From Papaver somniferum (taxonomy: Eukaryota; Streptophyta; Magnoliopsida; Ranunculales; Papaveraceae), in assembly GCF_003573695.1 (NCBI RefSeq), contig NC_039368.1:81792374-81856373 (forward strand): DNA of 64,000 nt, given 5' to 3'. Shown piece by piece: positions 11,481 through 24,493 of this stretch. The first letter of the stretch is position 1. The number at the start of each line of letters is the position of its first letter. Both the position numbers and the translations under genes were made by a program. Under the pieces are notes generated by a model. The model saw nothing but the letters and a program-made list of their open reading frames with translations. It was not told the DNA's origin and searched no databases.

Positions 11481-13843
11481 GGACAAAACCTTGGCGAAGG
11501 AAAAAGAGTACATCGCGTTTTAGTCCATCCAAAGATCTACGAGTTTACCCCCCCTGAAGCATGACTTCTTAAAACGGCCGGTGGTGCAAACATTTTATAG
11601 CCTTCAGAAAACCGCTTTACCATTTGCAGTTTATGGAGGATTGACTGCTGGTCTTGTGTCGGGTGCACAACCGCCATTGTACACCTTGCATTTAAATCCT
11701 CAGTCCATTGCACACCAATTTATTTTCCGCTTTAACTTCAGGCATAACAATGAAAGACCTTTTGTAAACTCATAAATACCGTAGAATCAATTTCAGCCTC
11801 TAAAAACGTAACCTGCAAAACAAAAGTTAGAAAACACAAGATAATGCATGCATTATATCCATGTATGGTACTTCTGGACCATAAATTTAACGTACGTATC
11901 AGATAGATCGATCACTTCCCAGTAATGGTGCTAATTTAGAAGCACGATAAGTATTACGAGTATTAAAACTAGATACACTGGTATATACAGACAAGTTTTA
12001 TATGCTAGCACGTCCTCGAACATCAGGTCGAGCAAATATTTTGATTTCAGCGAGATCTCAAAAATCTAGTTCAAGCGTGGATTTTAGCGCTATTAAAGGT
12101 TCTTTAAGAAGCCAAAATGATATCATCATTTCATCCGGATTTTAACCTTATACCAAGAACATAAAAATACACAAAGGATTGTTCATAAATTTCTCCTCTT
12201 CAAAATGGTGACTATGACTAAAATTTCAAGCCTGACATAATTCACAAGGTCAGGAGGCTGCCAGAGTTAAAACTAGAATCCTTCAGGGATTCAAATACAA
12301 TCACCAATCATAAGTCATAGCTAGATGCAATTAGAGTCTTTTTCCAGAGACTACCACGCTAAAGTGCATCAATATTAGGAGAATACCTTAGAACCAATCC
12401 TGGGATTCAGCAGGAAACCCTTAAATCGCACTTAAAACGATAATACTATTCTCTCTGCGCTTAATCTCAAACACCAACCTGTAATTTTCAGGCCTCACAA
12501 TTTTACGGTGTGAGTCGGATCCGAACTTTTGCGCTTTTTCGAGAGATTCCATCTTCTACCTTAGTTTGAGGTAACATGTCATATGCCTACCAATCACAAT
12601 GTCGATGTTCCTCCGCAGAGGGGTACACAACCATTATTGTAAACAGTAATCGACAATCATATATGATTTAACACATTCTCTGGTGCATGCACATTCAAGA
12701 AAATTTTACAAACTAGTACCAGCGCCACTTCAGGGGCTTTATCATATCCTCATCTTCAATAAGGAGTTTCAAACTTAGAGAATGTGGATCATATTTGATA
12801 GTCTCCACGAGCACTATCTGTGTCTCTCTTCAAGAGCACTACATATTAGAAAAGTGATTGGAACTTCTTTTAAGAGGCATATATGAGGCAATTATTCAGG
12901 CCTCAAGCGTGTTTTAACACACGACTTTGTCACTGCGAGATGCATGATTTAACCTGCTGAGACAACTTCATGTGTCTGCATCCTCAAGCAAGTGACGAGC
13001 AATATTTTCCCCAGAGCTACTGCAGTTATTTGTTTTAAATCATGAGTAATCTCCAACACCTCAATTACATCCAATATCTTGGTGTGAGAAAACAAAGAAG
13101 ATGTCTCACGCCAGTTCTAGCGGCAGCCGAACTTTGTTTGATCATGATAATTACTTAATCAGATAACCTGTTGAATTTTCGACATTGCTTACTACAACCT
13201 TTAGGTGGTGTCTGTCATCTTTATGACTTCAAGGGAAAAGTCCTTAAATTTGTCGACATAATTCGTGCCATCTTCAGGTGGCAGTCTTTCTCCCCCTGGT
13301 TTAGGCGGGAAAAACCCTTTTAGGTTATCATAATTTGCACCGTCCTTTTACGGTGACGCTTCTCCCCCTGAATAAAGTGGGAGAACCTTAAAGGTTATCA
13401 ACCCTAATCTTGCCAAACTTCTGGTGGCGGGTTGTCATGCCAACTTCTGGTGGCATTTTAGTTTTCCTGATCATGGCGGAAACATTACCATCTCTGGAAA
13501 CTTCTGGTTCCATAATTGCCTGATTTTCAAAGGCAATTCTGCTCATAATAGTTTTTGGGTTTTAATTTAACTACACAATAGGTATCCCAAAAACAGCTGC
13601 AGGCTCGACAAGAGATGAGATATTTCACGCCGTTCCTTATAACGGTTTACTTCCTCCCCCTAACGGTGGGAATACAGTCTCATCTTCAATAAGACATTAC
13701 CAACACATGGTTTTAAATGTCTTATGAATCAAAACCAACATATATAGCTAGGTGACGTTATGGAACAAATACGTAAGTTGTAAGGTTGCTTCCCAAGATA
13801 TAATTGATGGTAAATAGTTGGTCGAGCAATAAACTAAAGATGC

Positions 13844-14080
13844 TTAAACAAAGGACTCAACTAGACCATGTCGAGTGCGCACATGTGCTAACTGTATGCT
13901 CAATATAACACCAACTGGAGGCAAAGCATCAAAGACTATCAATTTACCACCACGATAAATAGACTTAAGTGGAAAGTCCAAAAATTGATACGCAACCACA
14001 ACATTTGCACAAACAGTTCGGCAAAATCTAACATTACGTGTTAATATAACAAGAGACCATCTAGTAGATGTGTCTATCAA
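13844..14080 (-). pseudogene. Copia integrase core remnant
   Basis: The minus-strand frame reads VLIDTSTRWSLVILTRNVRF and later FLDFPLKSI and LAHVRTRHGLVESF. These match the plant copia integrase stretch around D.STRWSHV and HVHTQNGLAES. The catalytic segment between them (the LDNAGEF region) has been replaced by unrelated residues, so it is non-functional. It is the best protein-level evidence for the element's class and orientation. Confidence 0.75.
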
Positions 14081-15548
14081 TACATTAAAGTATTGAAATC
14101 ATTTTCCATATTGCAGGGCGAATAAATCCTGCAATTTTTACCTTGAATCCTTTCTAGGAGTTAATGTTGGTGATTCAGCAACGAGTTACCATAATGATAA
14201 TATTAATGCAATTTAACAACTAATTGTCTCAGGGACCAATAACACAATTTACATCCTTATTTAATAGAAGCTTCAGGTTCAGTAAAGGATGTCCATGTGC
14301 ATTTTGAATCGTCTACTCATCTTGGTAGAACTTTGGTGTCCATACTGATCATGCCTGAGCATGAATAATTCAAGGGTCATTAAACTTCTGGCTAATGACA
14401 ACGTGGAATTCGACTGTTTGAATTCTCCTATGGCACACCCCATAATAGAGAGCCTCGTGCTTCTGGCACAAAAACAAATGAAGTAAAAAAAAATACTCCA
14501 TAAAAATGCTCGTTGTCGTTTCAAGGTGGTAACGCCAAATATTCTCAAAAACTCAACAGATTCTTCAGGGATCCGGAATATTATAAGGCGTTAATAAAGA
14601 TGACTGTTATACCACCAAAATGATACACACTCTTCCGGAGCCGTCTATCATATTATTCGAACCCGAAATGGCATTTCACATTTCCCAAAACCTCTACAAG
14701 GTTACAGAAATGGTTCGAAAAATTTGTGTTTGTTGTTCCCTTGTTTTGAGACAAATATCTCCATCATCCATATCTTTATTGGATAGATTACTTCTGGAAT
14801 CCATATCCTTTGGCAAAGATACACGAGAGAAAAATAGTAAAGTCATCAACAAAAAAACATTTGGTAACTATGGGCTACTTCGGGAACCCAAGAATTCGTG
14901 GTTAATTCCTGGAATCCAACTATTTCGGTAGACCACTCCTGGAGTCTACTTTATGGATTACTTATGGAACCCATAAATTTTGGATTATTATAGGAAGGCA
15001 CAAAATATATGTTGGACTGCTTATGGAGCCGACAACATCTCATGAATTGCTTCTGGAATCCATTACTGACAAAAATAAGCAAAGAAAATAAACAAAACTT
15101 AAAACAAAGGATAAACATCCAAACAAATATGGCACTAATACAATATCAACAAATCTCCAATTTTATCACCTTCATAGCCAACGAAATATTAATTTACAAG
15201 TGTACAAATGGATACACTCTTTTATGGAAAAGTTTCCTACTTGGTCACTTCAGGGACCGCAAATAGGAACGACTAGCACTTTTATAGCGGGTCACTTCTG
15301 GGACCGAACGGCTAGCGGACCGTGCCTTTTGCATCGATACTATGCTAGACGAAATTCTATATTCTGGTGGAATTTTTTCAAAATCTCTGGAGATTATTTA
15401 GAGCAAGAGAAATTAAATTTATGTTATCCTCTAGAGATACAACAATTTCTCGCTTCGCCGGTATTAAAACCGCAAATACCATAACAAAAATAATATAGCG
15501 AAAAATTATTAAAGTTTACAGAGTCACGGTTCTCACCTTCCGCACTTA

Positions 15549-15682
15549 CCCAAAAACATTCGTACAAGTTTGCAATACTTGTAGAACAACTTGCCTCCAT
15601 TAATAGCGTTACTATCCCAAAAACATTCGTACAAGTTTGCAATACTTGTAGCACAACTTGCCTCCATTAATAGTGTTACTAC
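15549..15682 (-). repeat. 67-bp tandem duplication near the copia 5' LTR
   Basis: 'cccaaaaacattcgtacaag' and the following 47 bp occur at 15549 and again at 15616, nearly identical. The minus-strand frame starting at 15751 passes through it as two repeats of a Leu/Ala/Tyr-rich peptide. It may be the start of a decayed gag or leader. Confidence 0.8.
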
Positions 15683-15773
15683 CTTTATGGGTATCATCCC
15701 CAGCAGCTTGGCATAAACATCGTCGAACACTGGTTTATCAATTGGCGGCATCGAGCTATTCGTGCCGATAACG

Positions 15774-16140
15774 TCTTATGTATTAATAAGGTAAGCAATT
15801 AAGGGCGTTAGTGGGGTTATATATAAACATGATGAGACAACTAGCACACTGTAAAATAGATGAAAGAAAATTCGTAGCCTTTCATTAGTTCTCTGTTTTC
15901 ATTTCTCAAGTTCTGTTCTCTTTCAATTCTAGTTCTATGAAGTACAAGCCTTAAATGGCTATTTATACTAGTTACACAACGGGATAAGCATAATCCCCCA
16001 AACTTCTGTTTGTTCAAACAAGTAACACGTATTGTAGTACTTGTCATGCTGCAAACGTTGAGTTCATGCACGCTGCCATATGAGAAATGGTGGGTCCCAT
16101 GTGATGGTGGACATCCATAAAATATTACCGATTTACAACA
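15774..16140 (-). repeat. LTR (5') of the decayed copia element
   Basis: Partner of 10577-10943, followed outside by target duplicate 'aaccg' at 16141. Its outer edge lies only 250 bp from the start codon of NAC copy 2, and transcription from it would run away from that gene. Confidence 0.92.
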
Positions 16141-16389
16141 AACCGTGAATTATTATCAAAATCACTGCTAGGTATAAACTCTTGTTTTTATTACAGTGAT
16201 CTTCTTGTCTGCTTTCTCCTTAATTCACTGATTAGCATTAAGGTTTGTTTTGCCATTAATTATTTTTTCAAGCACACTTTCTTTACTTCTCACATTAATT
16301 CTTTTAATTATTAAAATTTACTTGATCATACTATTAGTATTATCTTCTGTTAATTATTTTATGTTTTGTTAAAATACATGAAAAAAGGT

Positions 16390-18906
16390 ATGGGAGATGC
16401 AGAAAGAGTCGTTATCTCGTCAGAAGCACCTCAAAAAAATTAATCCCGCCTATATTATAGTTGGGGTCCTTGGGGATGCTTTCTTAGAAAAGACAGGTAA
16501 CAAATTATCTTGCATATTCTATTCGAAGCTTAAGAAAATCTTTGTTTGTTTGTTAAAGGTAATTATGTCCTGTTCTAGTTGAGTTAGAAGTAGGTGTCAT
16601 CTTTTTGAATTTTTATGTTTCTGACATGAAAAAGGTCAATTTGACTAAACAATACTGTATTTATGAAAAATGGCTAAAATAAGTTTAACTAAATTCTTTT
16701 ATTTAAAAGAAAATTTGAGACCAAAAGGTATATTAAAGTTTAAACCTAAAGAGGTTTACTACCTACATCCCAAATAGCTAGGAAAAGAAAGAAGAAAAAT
16801 TACCCACCTCAATATCATTGTGTTTCAGTCTCAAATCGTGGATATCATCATCCAACTATTTTAACATTGTATCACAATATCTGCAAGTTTAACTAAATGG
16901 TTGATGAGAGTATACCAAATTTCATACTAGTACGCTCCTCGTAAACTAGTATTCCTAGTAGCAATGTTGTTCTAGTACGGTAATTGTTTTGATTTGTTTT
17001 ATTTAGACTATTTTCTGGTGTACTCTGACGGTATTGCATGATAACATTATCCATGATGTTAAACTGGTACACTGGAAGTCAAAATAGAGAGACAACTTTC
17101 TACGTTAACTAACTGTGGGTGGTGGGCCTTGCTTATTGTCTAACAATGCCCATTTAATTGGGAAGTGATACACTTACCGACCTTATGTTCCGCAGAAAAT
17201 CCCGATTGGGTAATCAACGGACGGGAGCAAAGGTTCTCAACATTTGGATGTGTAAAGGGTTTATGTGGGTCCAGTTGTTATTACATGCGGGATAACTATC
17301 GAGAGCTTTATTCGGTCATTCTATCGTTCCCATTTAATTTGCATGCAAATACGTGTTACTGTTAACTAACTGTAGAAATATTTGAAGTTTTTTACCGAAA
17401 GCACGCAGTTACATCATGGTGTATGAGAATTATTTGCAGCTTTACTCTACAGCTTTTCTTCTAGTTAACCATTTTATTGATCTTTTCTTCTTCTCATTAA
17501 TGTAGTTGCAATGCTGAGGAGGGATCATCACCATTAACTCCAGAACAATTACTCGACGCACAAGTTGAACGTTATTTGAAAAACTTTCCGGAGGGATTGA
17601 AATTTCAACCAAGTGATGAGGAGGCAGTACTATATTATCTTGTTAAGAGATCTAGGAATGAGCAATTACCTAATACTCCAATAAAAGAAGTAAACATCTA
17701 TGGGTTCACTCCGGAGGATCTTCTAGGTACATGTTTATATATTGTTGTCGATATGTTAAAGCATTTTGTTTCTGACATGTTGATGCAGTATTAATGGTGT
17801 TGTATATGTCTTTGATGTTCTTCACACAGATAGGTACAAGAATTATGGGATAGAAAGAAAAGAATTGTACGTTTTCACACCTAGAGAAAGAAAATATCCC
17901 AATGGACGTCGACCTGGACGCTGTATTACTGGTCGGTATGTAGGATTTTGGAGAATTGCTGGACCAGCTAAGGAAATTCGTGATACAGATCGTACTCCAA
18001 TTGGTGTCAGGCGTTCGCTGAATTTTTATAAAGGGACGAAAGACGAACACTCAGATACACCATTCACCATGCATGAATACATCTTAGAATATAAGATAGA
18101 TAGTAAATCAGGTCAGCAAGATGGCAGAAAGAAGCAGGAGCCGGTAAGCATGCATTTTCAAATTCATTTACTTGCAGTTGTCGAAATTATTTGTATTTCT
18201 TTTATTGCTTGTACCATACTATATGTTTCACATGTGTCTATATAATTTGCACTAACATTTAGCCCCTGATTCAGGTGAATTTGGCGTTGTGTAAGATCTG
18301 GAATAAACAACCTGAGAATATCTTATCACCGGTAGCAAAATCATCGTCGGAGATTACTGATACTAACTTGCTCGAGAACGCAAATACAGAATATAATTCA
18401 TCAGAGCCGGTTATGGGGGCACGTCAAGGTTCCTCCTCGATCAATATGGTTATGCCTACTGATAATGAAAATTCATCACATCCTAACGGATTCTTGCAAC
18501 GCTACCACATTGAAGATGCGACCAACTCGTATGGAGGTTTTTCGGATGCTCAATACATAAACAACACATGTTTGAACAATGGTACCTTGATGATTTGCTC
18601 GATGACACTAATACTGAGTTCAATTCATTTGGGCCAGAGATGGGGGTATATCAAGATTCTTCTACCTTGATGAATATGTTAATGCCTAATGATGGAAACT
18701 TCTCAAATATTAACAGATCCTTGCAAGACCATATGGCGATGGAGGAGACATTTGTCGATCCTTTTAGGACGTTCGGTGACAACTATTTGACGGGAGGAAA
18801 ACAGAACGGAGAGTTACAGGTGGCATTGAACCAGGAGAACAAATTTGAGTCGTCAGTCCTTCGAAACGATTTTTATTTCAGTGGTTCTTCTTCAGCCAAT
18901 CAATAA
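16390..18906 (+). pseudogene. NAC-domain gene, copy 2, probably broken
   Basis: Tandem paralogue of the gene at 7295 with the same four-exon plan: 16390-16496, 17506-17726, 17830-18143, then from 18275. Splice sites and phases are conserved, and the NAC domain itself (FPEGLKFQPSDEEAVLYYL, RERKYPNGRRPGR, GFWRIAG, LALCKIW) is uninterrupted. Two lesions are visible. Exon 1 has TAA at 16441-16443 where copy 1 has TAC, 17 codons after the ATG. In exon 4 a net 11-nt gain near 18546-18566 shifts the frame and stops it at 18670; the ancestral frame resumes from 18568 to a TAG at 18906. No in-frame ATG lies between the stop and the NAC domain. A non-AUG or alternative first exon could still give a shortened protein, so loss of function is likely but not certain. 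Confidence 0.8.
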
Positions 18907-19540
18907 CCAAAACAACCGGACAAAGATAGGTGAGGCGACGGCCTACGAAATCCAAAATCTATGGGCTAAATCTTTTACGTAAGTGTTTACACTAATTTTT
19001 TTTTTTGGCTTCACAACAAAGACGTATTATATTAAAAGTAAGTTGAAATTTATTTTAATAATTCCATATATATTTTGTACTAATGTCATCATCGAAACCA
19101 AAATCATATTACATTAACACCTACTGAATTATTCACCTAGGATATCTACATTCACCTAAATTAATGCATGGATGCACCATTCTCCCGGATGTAATGCATT
19201 ATATTATACATGAACTTACAAAAGTTTCGATGACTTAGCTTAGTTACAGTAAGTTTTTGTGTACAGTTTCAGAAAATCAGTCTAAACACTTTTGGTATTT
19301 GAGGCAGGTTCCATTTACTCGAAGTCAATCAAATTAAACCCAGGTAGTTTGATACTTATGTACGCAGTTTCATCCCACATTTCCTGTAAACATCAGATAT
19401 GGTTCGTTTTTATAGTATTCTTAGATTGCATGTTGAACTGGGTTCATATTCACTTTAGCTACGTACAATTGTACAAGATTGAATCATTTATTTTGAAGTA
19501 TCTAATTAATATAAACATAGTTTTCTTAGTGTCTTTTCTT
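18907..19540 (+). other. 3' flank of NAC copy 2
   Basis: No gene. It carries the duplicated flank described at 9971-10264 up to about 19310, where the similarity stops, marking the far end of the tandem duplication. Unremarkable AT-rich sequence follows to the copia target site. Confidence 0.65.
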
Positions 19541-19545
19541 AGTCG

Positions 19546-19996
19546 TGGTGGGATCTTGCAACAATAAACAACACGTTACATGTATCAAAAACTAATATGT
19601 AAATAAATAATCCGAAACAACTCTACCAAATCAATTTGACGAGGGCTGAATCACAGGTTCAACAAGTTGTCCTTACCATATTAGTTCGCGGGTATACTCG
19701 AGTTGAGTAATGCTAAAAATAAATCTGTGTAGAAAAGGGATTTGGTGCATGACATACGCGCATATCGCATGGGTCAAAACATGTATTTTTGTCCACCCGC
19801 TCTACACACGTGTTACAATACATACATAAGAGTATGGTTATATAGTGGAGCTCCTCTTTAGTTTTCCACAATGTGGGACTAAAGGTTCCATTTCATTCAC
19901 CCAAAAAATGAGTAAGTATCCTTAGACCCTTAGGTCATTAGATCAAACCACACCAAGTCCATAAAACCTTTTTATTAAAGCTCATTTTCTCCAACA
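19546..19996 (-). repeat. LTR (3') of copia element 2
   Basis: About 451 bp, paired with 24494-24943. Target duplicate 'agtcg' lies directly to the left. Confidence 0.93.
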
Positions 19997-20535
19997 ATCC
20001 CCCACATGAATGAAGTATCGGAAAACGAAAAAAATCAGAGTAAGGAAAATACCATTTAGGCAAAGGTGTCCATGAGGTCTTGAACCCTTACTTAGTGAGA
20101 AGTTACCGGAACTACTTGCTAAACAGTGAACCTAGTCTTGAACTGATAGTGTTTGGTGTAATTCGCGACAACAACCACGCATGATATCTTCCTGACATTG
20201 CTAAGTTCGTGTCGTTTTGTCCAATTTGGCCCTGGACATATCCTGTTTCTCAGAACGCTCTAGAGAATCGGCTCAATTCTCATATGAAGCGGCCCCACTT
20301 CCACATTCAGATAAGTGAGTTCCATCAAGAGTGTTTACTGCTACAGCCCACTTCAATCTTAAATTGAAACTATGGAACTCATTAAGACTTATTTAAAAGT
20401 CATCCTCCACATGCAGTGACACTATCACATCAACACCATAGGGAAGGGACAAAGAATAAAATTCTCTGATAGTGTTTACCTTTACCTACCACAAATTAGT
20501 TGTCTTATTCGAAACCTTGATCTTGGAATCTCCAA

Positions 20536-23373
20536 TCAGCAAGGTTGAGTATCCTTCATGGCAAGTTTAATTATTGAGCCTAAGCCCCACCCCCTCGATG
20601 CTTTACTAACTATATTGGACAAACCTTTTGTTAAAAGGTCCGCAATATTCTCCTTGGACCTTGTCCAATCTATGGAAATAACGCCAGTTGAGATTAATAT
20701 TTTCAAAGAATCATGTCTTCTACGCATATGTATAGACTTTCCATTGTAGAAGCTATTCTTAGCTCTATCTATTGCAGATTTGCTGTTACAATGTATAGAT
20801 ATAGCTGGCACAGGCCTATGCCAGAGAGGAATATCTTTTAAAAAGTTTAATAGCTATTCAGCCTCCTCTCCTGCTTTATCTAACGCAATAAACTCCGACT
20901 CCATAGTGGAACGAGCTATACATGCTTGTTTGGAACTCTTCCAAGATACAGACGCACCTGCTAGAGTGAATACATATCCACTCGTAGACTTAGATTCCTC
21001 TGAGTCTGCTATCCAGTTTGCATCGCAAAATCCCTCAAGAACGGCCGGATACCCTTTGTAATTCAAACTAAAGGTCATGGTGTACTTCAAGTACTTTAGC
21101 ACTCTAATAAGTGTATCCCAATGTATCTGCCTTGGATTACAAGTATACCTGCTTAACCTACTCACAGCATAAGTAATGTCTGGTCCCGTACAATTCATCA
21201 AATACATCAGACTTCCTATGACTCTCGAGTATCCAAGCTAGTTAACTCCTACATCCTTATTCTTCATGAGATGACACTTAGAATCATACAGAGTACACAC
21301 AGGTTTACAGTTAAACTGATTATATTTATTAAGTATGGATTCAACATAATGACACTGACTCAAACTATAGCCATTAAAAGTTTTTCTAATCTTCATCCCT
21401 AATATGACATCAGCGGGGCCTAAGTCTTTCATGTCAAAGTTCTCATTCAACAGTTTCTTAGTGGAATTAATAACATCCATGTTTGTACCTAGTATAAGCA
21501 TATCATCAACATAAAAGCATACAATCACACATGCATCCTTGACAAGTTTAGTATAAACACACTTATCAGATTCATTAATTCTAAAACCACTAGAAATCAT
21601 CACATGATCAAATTTTTCATGCCACTGTTTAGGTGCTTGTTTCAATCCATACAAAGATTTAACCAGTTTACAAACTTTCTTTTCACAACCTTTAACTACA
21701 AAGCTCTCAGGTTGTTCCATATAAATTTCTTCATCTAACTCACCATTAAGAAACGTTGTTTTTACATCCGTTTGATGTATCTCTAGATTATAGACATAAG
21801 CTATAACAATTAATATCCTGATGGAGCTAATTCTACTCACTGGCGAATAGGTATCGAAAAAATATATACCTTTTATCTGTCTGTAGCCTTTAGCTACCAA
21901 CCTAGCCTTGTATTTTTCAACAGTTCCATCTATCTTACGTTTTCTCTTGAAAATCCATTTACAACCTATGGCCTTAGACCCTGGAGGTAAATCTACAAGT
22001 TCAAAAGTATTGTTTTCTCGAATGGAATCCATTTCACTAATGGAAGCTTCTTTCCACCATGGAGATTCAGGACAAGTCATGGCTTCTCTATAAGTCTGAG
22101 GATCAGACTCGGCTAGGTATGTAATGCAACCAGGATAGGCTTTATTAGTTTTATCCCTTTTACCTCTTCTAGGTTCTACTTATGGTTCATCTTCCTCTAA
22201 AGGTAATGACTGACTAGTTGAAGACATGTCTAGGGGATCATCAATACATCTCTTACGAGAGTCACGTTTTAAAGGAAAAACATTCTCAAAAAAATCAGCA
22301 TCCCTAGACTCCATAATAGTATTCAACCCTATGTCAGAAAATTCAGAACTCACAACCATAAACCTACAAGCACTACTATGCTCAGGATACCCTATAAAAC
22401 ACAATCAACGGTTTTGGGTCCTATCTTAATTTTCTTAGGATGAGGGATGCCCACCTTTTCCAAGCACCCCCACACCTTGAAGTAGTCGTAAGACGGTTGT
22501 CTACCTTTTCACAACTCATATGGAGTTTTATCTGATCCTTTAAAGGGTACTCTGTTCAGGATGTAGTTGGCTGAGAGAATTTCCTCCCCCAAAAGTTCGA
22601 AGGTAATCCTGAACTAATTAGCATGGCATTCATCATATCCTTAAGGGTAAGGTTATTAATTTCAGCTACACCATTGGATTGAGGTGAATAAGGGGTTGTA
22701 GTCTCATGTATTATTCCATGTTCTTCACAGAAATCTCCTACGGGAATTTCAGACTCACCACCACGGTCATACCTAATAGTTTTAATGGTAGTATTCGATT
22801 GGTTTTCAACTTCACGTTTATATATCTTAAAGGCTTCTAAAGCATCGTCCTTCCCTCTAAGTAAGTAAACATGGCAGTACCTCGTACAATTATCTATAAA
22901 GTAATAAACCATTTCTTACCACCTCTTGTTTAAACTGACTTTATATCAACTAGGTCTGAATGAATTAAGTCTAAGGGTTTAGAGTTTCTCTGGACATTCT
23001 TATTGAATGATTTCTTAGCATGCTTAGATTCTACGAAAATCTCACACTTATGATTTTTATCTAAAGTGAATTTGGGTATGCAACATACGCTAGCCAGTTT
23101 ATGCATTCATTTATAATTTACATGACCAAGTCTACCATGCCAAACGTTCAATGACACACACATGTAAGCAGAAGAATCATTAAATTTCAATTCAGGACAA
23201 GTTACATTAAGTTTATATAGACCCCCAGTCTTATAACCCTTACCCACATAATCATTGCCCTTACTTACTATAAGTTTTCCAGACTCAATTGTAACTTTAA
23301 AACCCTTATCATCTAAAACTGAACAAGAAACAAGATTTTTGCAGATGTCTGGAACATGAAGAACTTCATTCAA
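20536..23373 (-). pseudogene. Copia pol region: protease end, integrase, RT, RNase H
   Basis: Read on the minus strand from 23373 down. GAG-pre-integrase holds WHGRLGHVNYK, then a TGA at about 23107. The integrase core (22912-22556) includes DNCTRYCHVY, RYDRGGE and YSPQSNGVAE, and then shifts frame. The linker is at 22404-22180. Reverse transcriptase (22080-21238) keeps LVAKGY, TDVKTTFLNGELDEEIYMEQP, SLYGLKQAPKQW and the catalytic YVDDML. RNase H (21207-20536) keeps the [11 protein letters not shown] and SKENIADLLTKGL blocks. Stops separate these blocks (near 21238 and 20854, among others). An ordinary decayed copia polyprotein with recognisable catalytic motifs. Confidence 0.9.
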
Positions 23374-23427
23374 TGTGAGAGTCTTTACATATGTGAGATT
23401 CAGACCGACCTTTCTATTTCCTGCAAC

Positions 23428-24462
23428 CTATGATTCAGATGAGTTACCCATATAGAGTTTCTCGCCTTCCTCTACCCTCTGGTAGGAGGTGAACAGGTCT
23501 CTGTTCCCACAAACATTCTTGGTAGCTCCGGAGTCTACCCACCAGTCCATCACATTGGCTACCAAATTAACTTCAGACACTACAGCAGAAAACTCGTCTT
23601 TGCTTTTCTCAACCAAGTTAGCATTATTTTTCTTATCCTTACGTTGTCTACAGTGAACTTCCATATGACCAGAATTTCCACACACCCAACAAGGACCTTT
23701 AACTTTAGTAATGCTAGACTCTGGTTTACGAAACGTACCTTTCTTCTTAGGACCATGCTTCGAGTTGCGATAATTATTGTCACCTTTTCCATCTTTGGAA
23801 GACTTGTGCTCGGACATATGAGCCTTGTTAGTCATGTCCCTTGAAGATGACACGTTCTTGTATTTGGTGCACATCATCTCTTCCGCTTGAATCTTCTTTC
23901 CCAATTCAACCATGTTGATATCGCCAGTTTCATGTCTTAACTTTTTCTTGTACTCCGACCAAGAATATGGTAACTTCTCAATTGCCACATATACTTGAAA
24001 CGACTCATTAATAACCATGCCTTCAGAAAGAATCTCATTAATGATTTTTTTAAGTTCGAGGAATTGGTCAACAACAGGCTTATCATTCATCATCTTCAAG
24101 TCCATAAACTTCGCCACCAGAAATTTCTTGCTCCCTGCAGTCTCCGCTTGATACTTTTCTTCTAATGAAGTCAACAACTCATAAGCAGTCAAGTTATCTT
24201 TAGCATTGTAAAAATCATACATCTCATCTTCCAAACTGTTCATGATATGGTTTTTAGCCATATAGTTACCCATTGTATAATAGGCTATATCTTCATCAGT
24301 ATTATCTTCAGCAGCCATCAAAACATCAAGAGGACCTTGCAGTACTGCGTCCAAATCATGATTGCTCAGAAAAAACAACATCTTGGATTGCCATCTCTTG
24401 AAATCCTTTTCGTTAAACTTCTGTGGTCTTTCAACATCGATCTTTGTTGTCGTTGTTTCCAT
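23428..24462 (-). CDS. Copia Gag with start of protease
   Basis: A 344-residue frame on the minus strand. It begins METTTTKID, has a UBN2-type gag body (FKRWQSKMLFFL, ... EKLPYSWSEYK), a lysine-rich linker, a CCHC zinc knuckle CWVCGNSGHMEVHC that packages RNA, and the aspartic protease active site DSGAT. It ends at a TAG after NSSES. The frame continues unchanged behind the TAG (VAGNRKVGL... LNEVLHVPD), so the stop most likely arose by mutation in what was a single gag-pol frame. Confidence 0.88.
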   Translation of the reverse strand: METTTTKIDVERPQKFNEKDFKRWQSKMLFFLSNHDLDAVLQGPLDVLMAAEDNTDEDIAYYTMGNYMAKNHIMNSLEDEMYDFYNAKDNLTAYELLTSLEEKYQAETAGSKKFLVAKFMDLKMMNDKPVVDQFLELKKIINEILSEGMVINESFQVYVAIEKLPYSWSEYKKKLRHETGDINMVELGKKIQAEEMMCTKYKNVSSSRDMTNKAHMSEHKSSKDGKGDNNYRNSKHGPKKKGTFRKPESSITKVKGPCWVCGNSGHMEVHCRQRKDKKNNANLVEKSKDEFSAVVSEVNLVANVMDWWVDSGATKNVCGNRDLFTSYQRVEEGEKLYMGNSSES

Positions 24463-24493
24463 TGTTGCACAGATAGAAATAATATGTTAAGAT

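Larger units (their letters stand above)
10577..16140 (-). mobile_element. Decayed Ty1/copia LTR retrotransposon, 5.56 kb
   Basis: Two 367-bp LTRs (10577-10943 and 15774-16140) flank a degenerate interior. The 5-bp target duplication 'aaccg' sits at 10572-10576 and 16141-16145. On the minus strand the LTR begins TGTTGTAAATCGG. By eye the LTRs differ at about 15 of 367 positions. The interior keeps a copia integrase fragment (13844-14080) and, near the 3' LTR, the 'ggaaaacc..tgggacaaaacct' motif array usually found behind copia pol genes, which also fixes the minus orientation. No open polyprotein remains. It has split the duplicated promoter of NAC copy 2. Confidence 0.88.

Noticed and set aside
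14620..15484. Plus-strand ORFs of 85-103 codons
   Set aside because: They lie antisense in the decayed copia interior between matched LTRs and show no domain.
10577..16140. Solo tandem repeats rather than a retroelement
   Set aside because: Equal 367-bp LTRs, exact 5-bp target duplicates and a copia integrase fragment fit a retrotransposon better.
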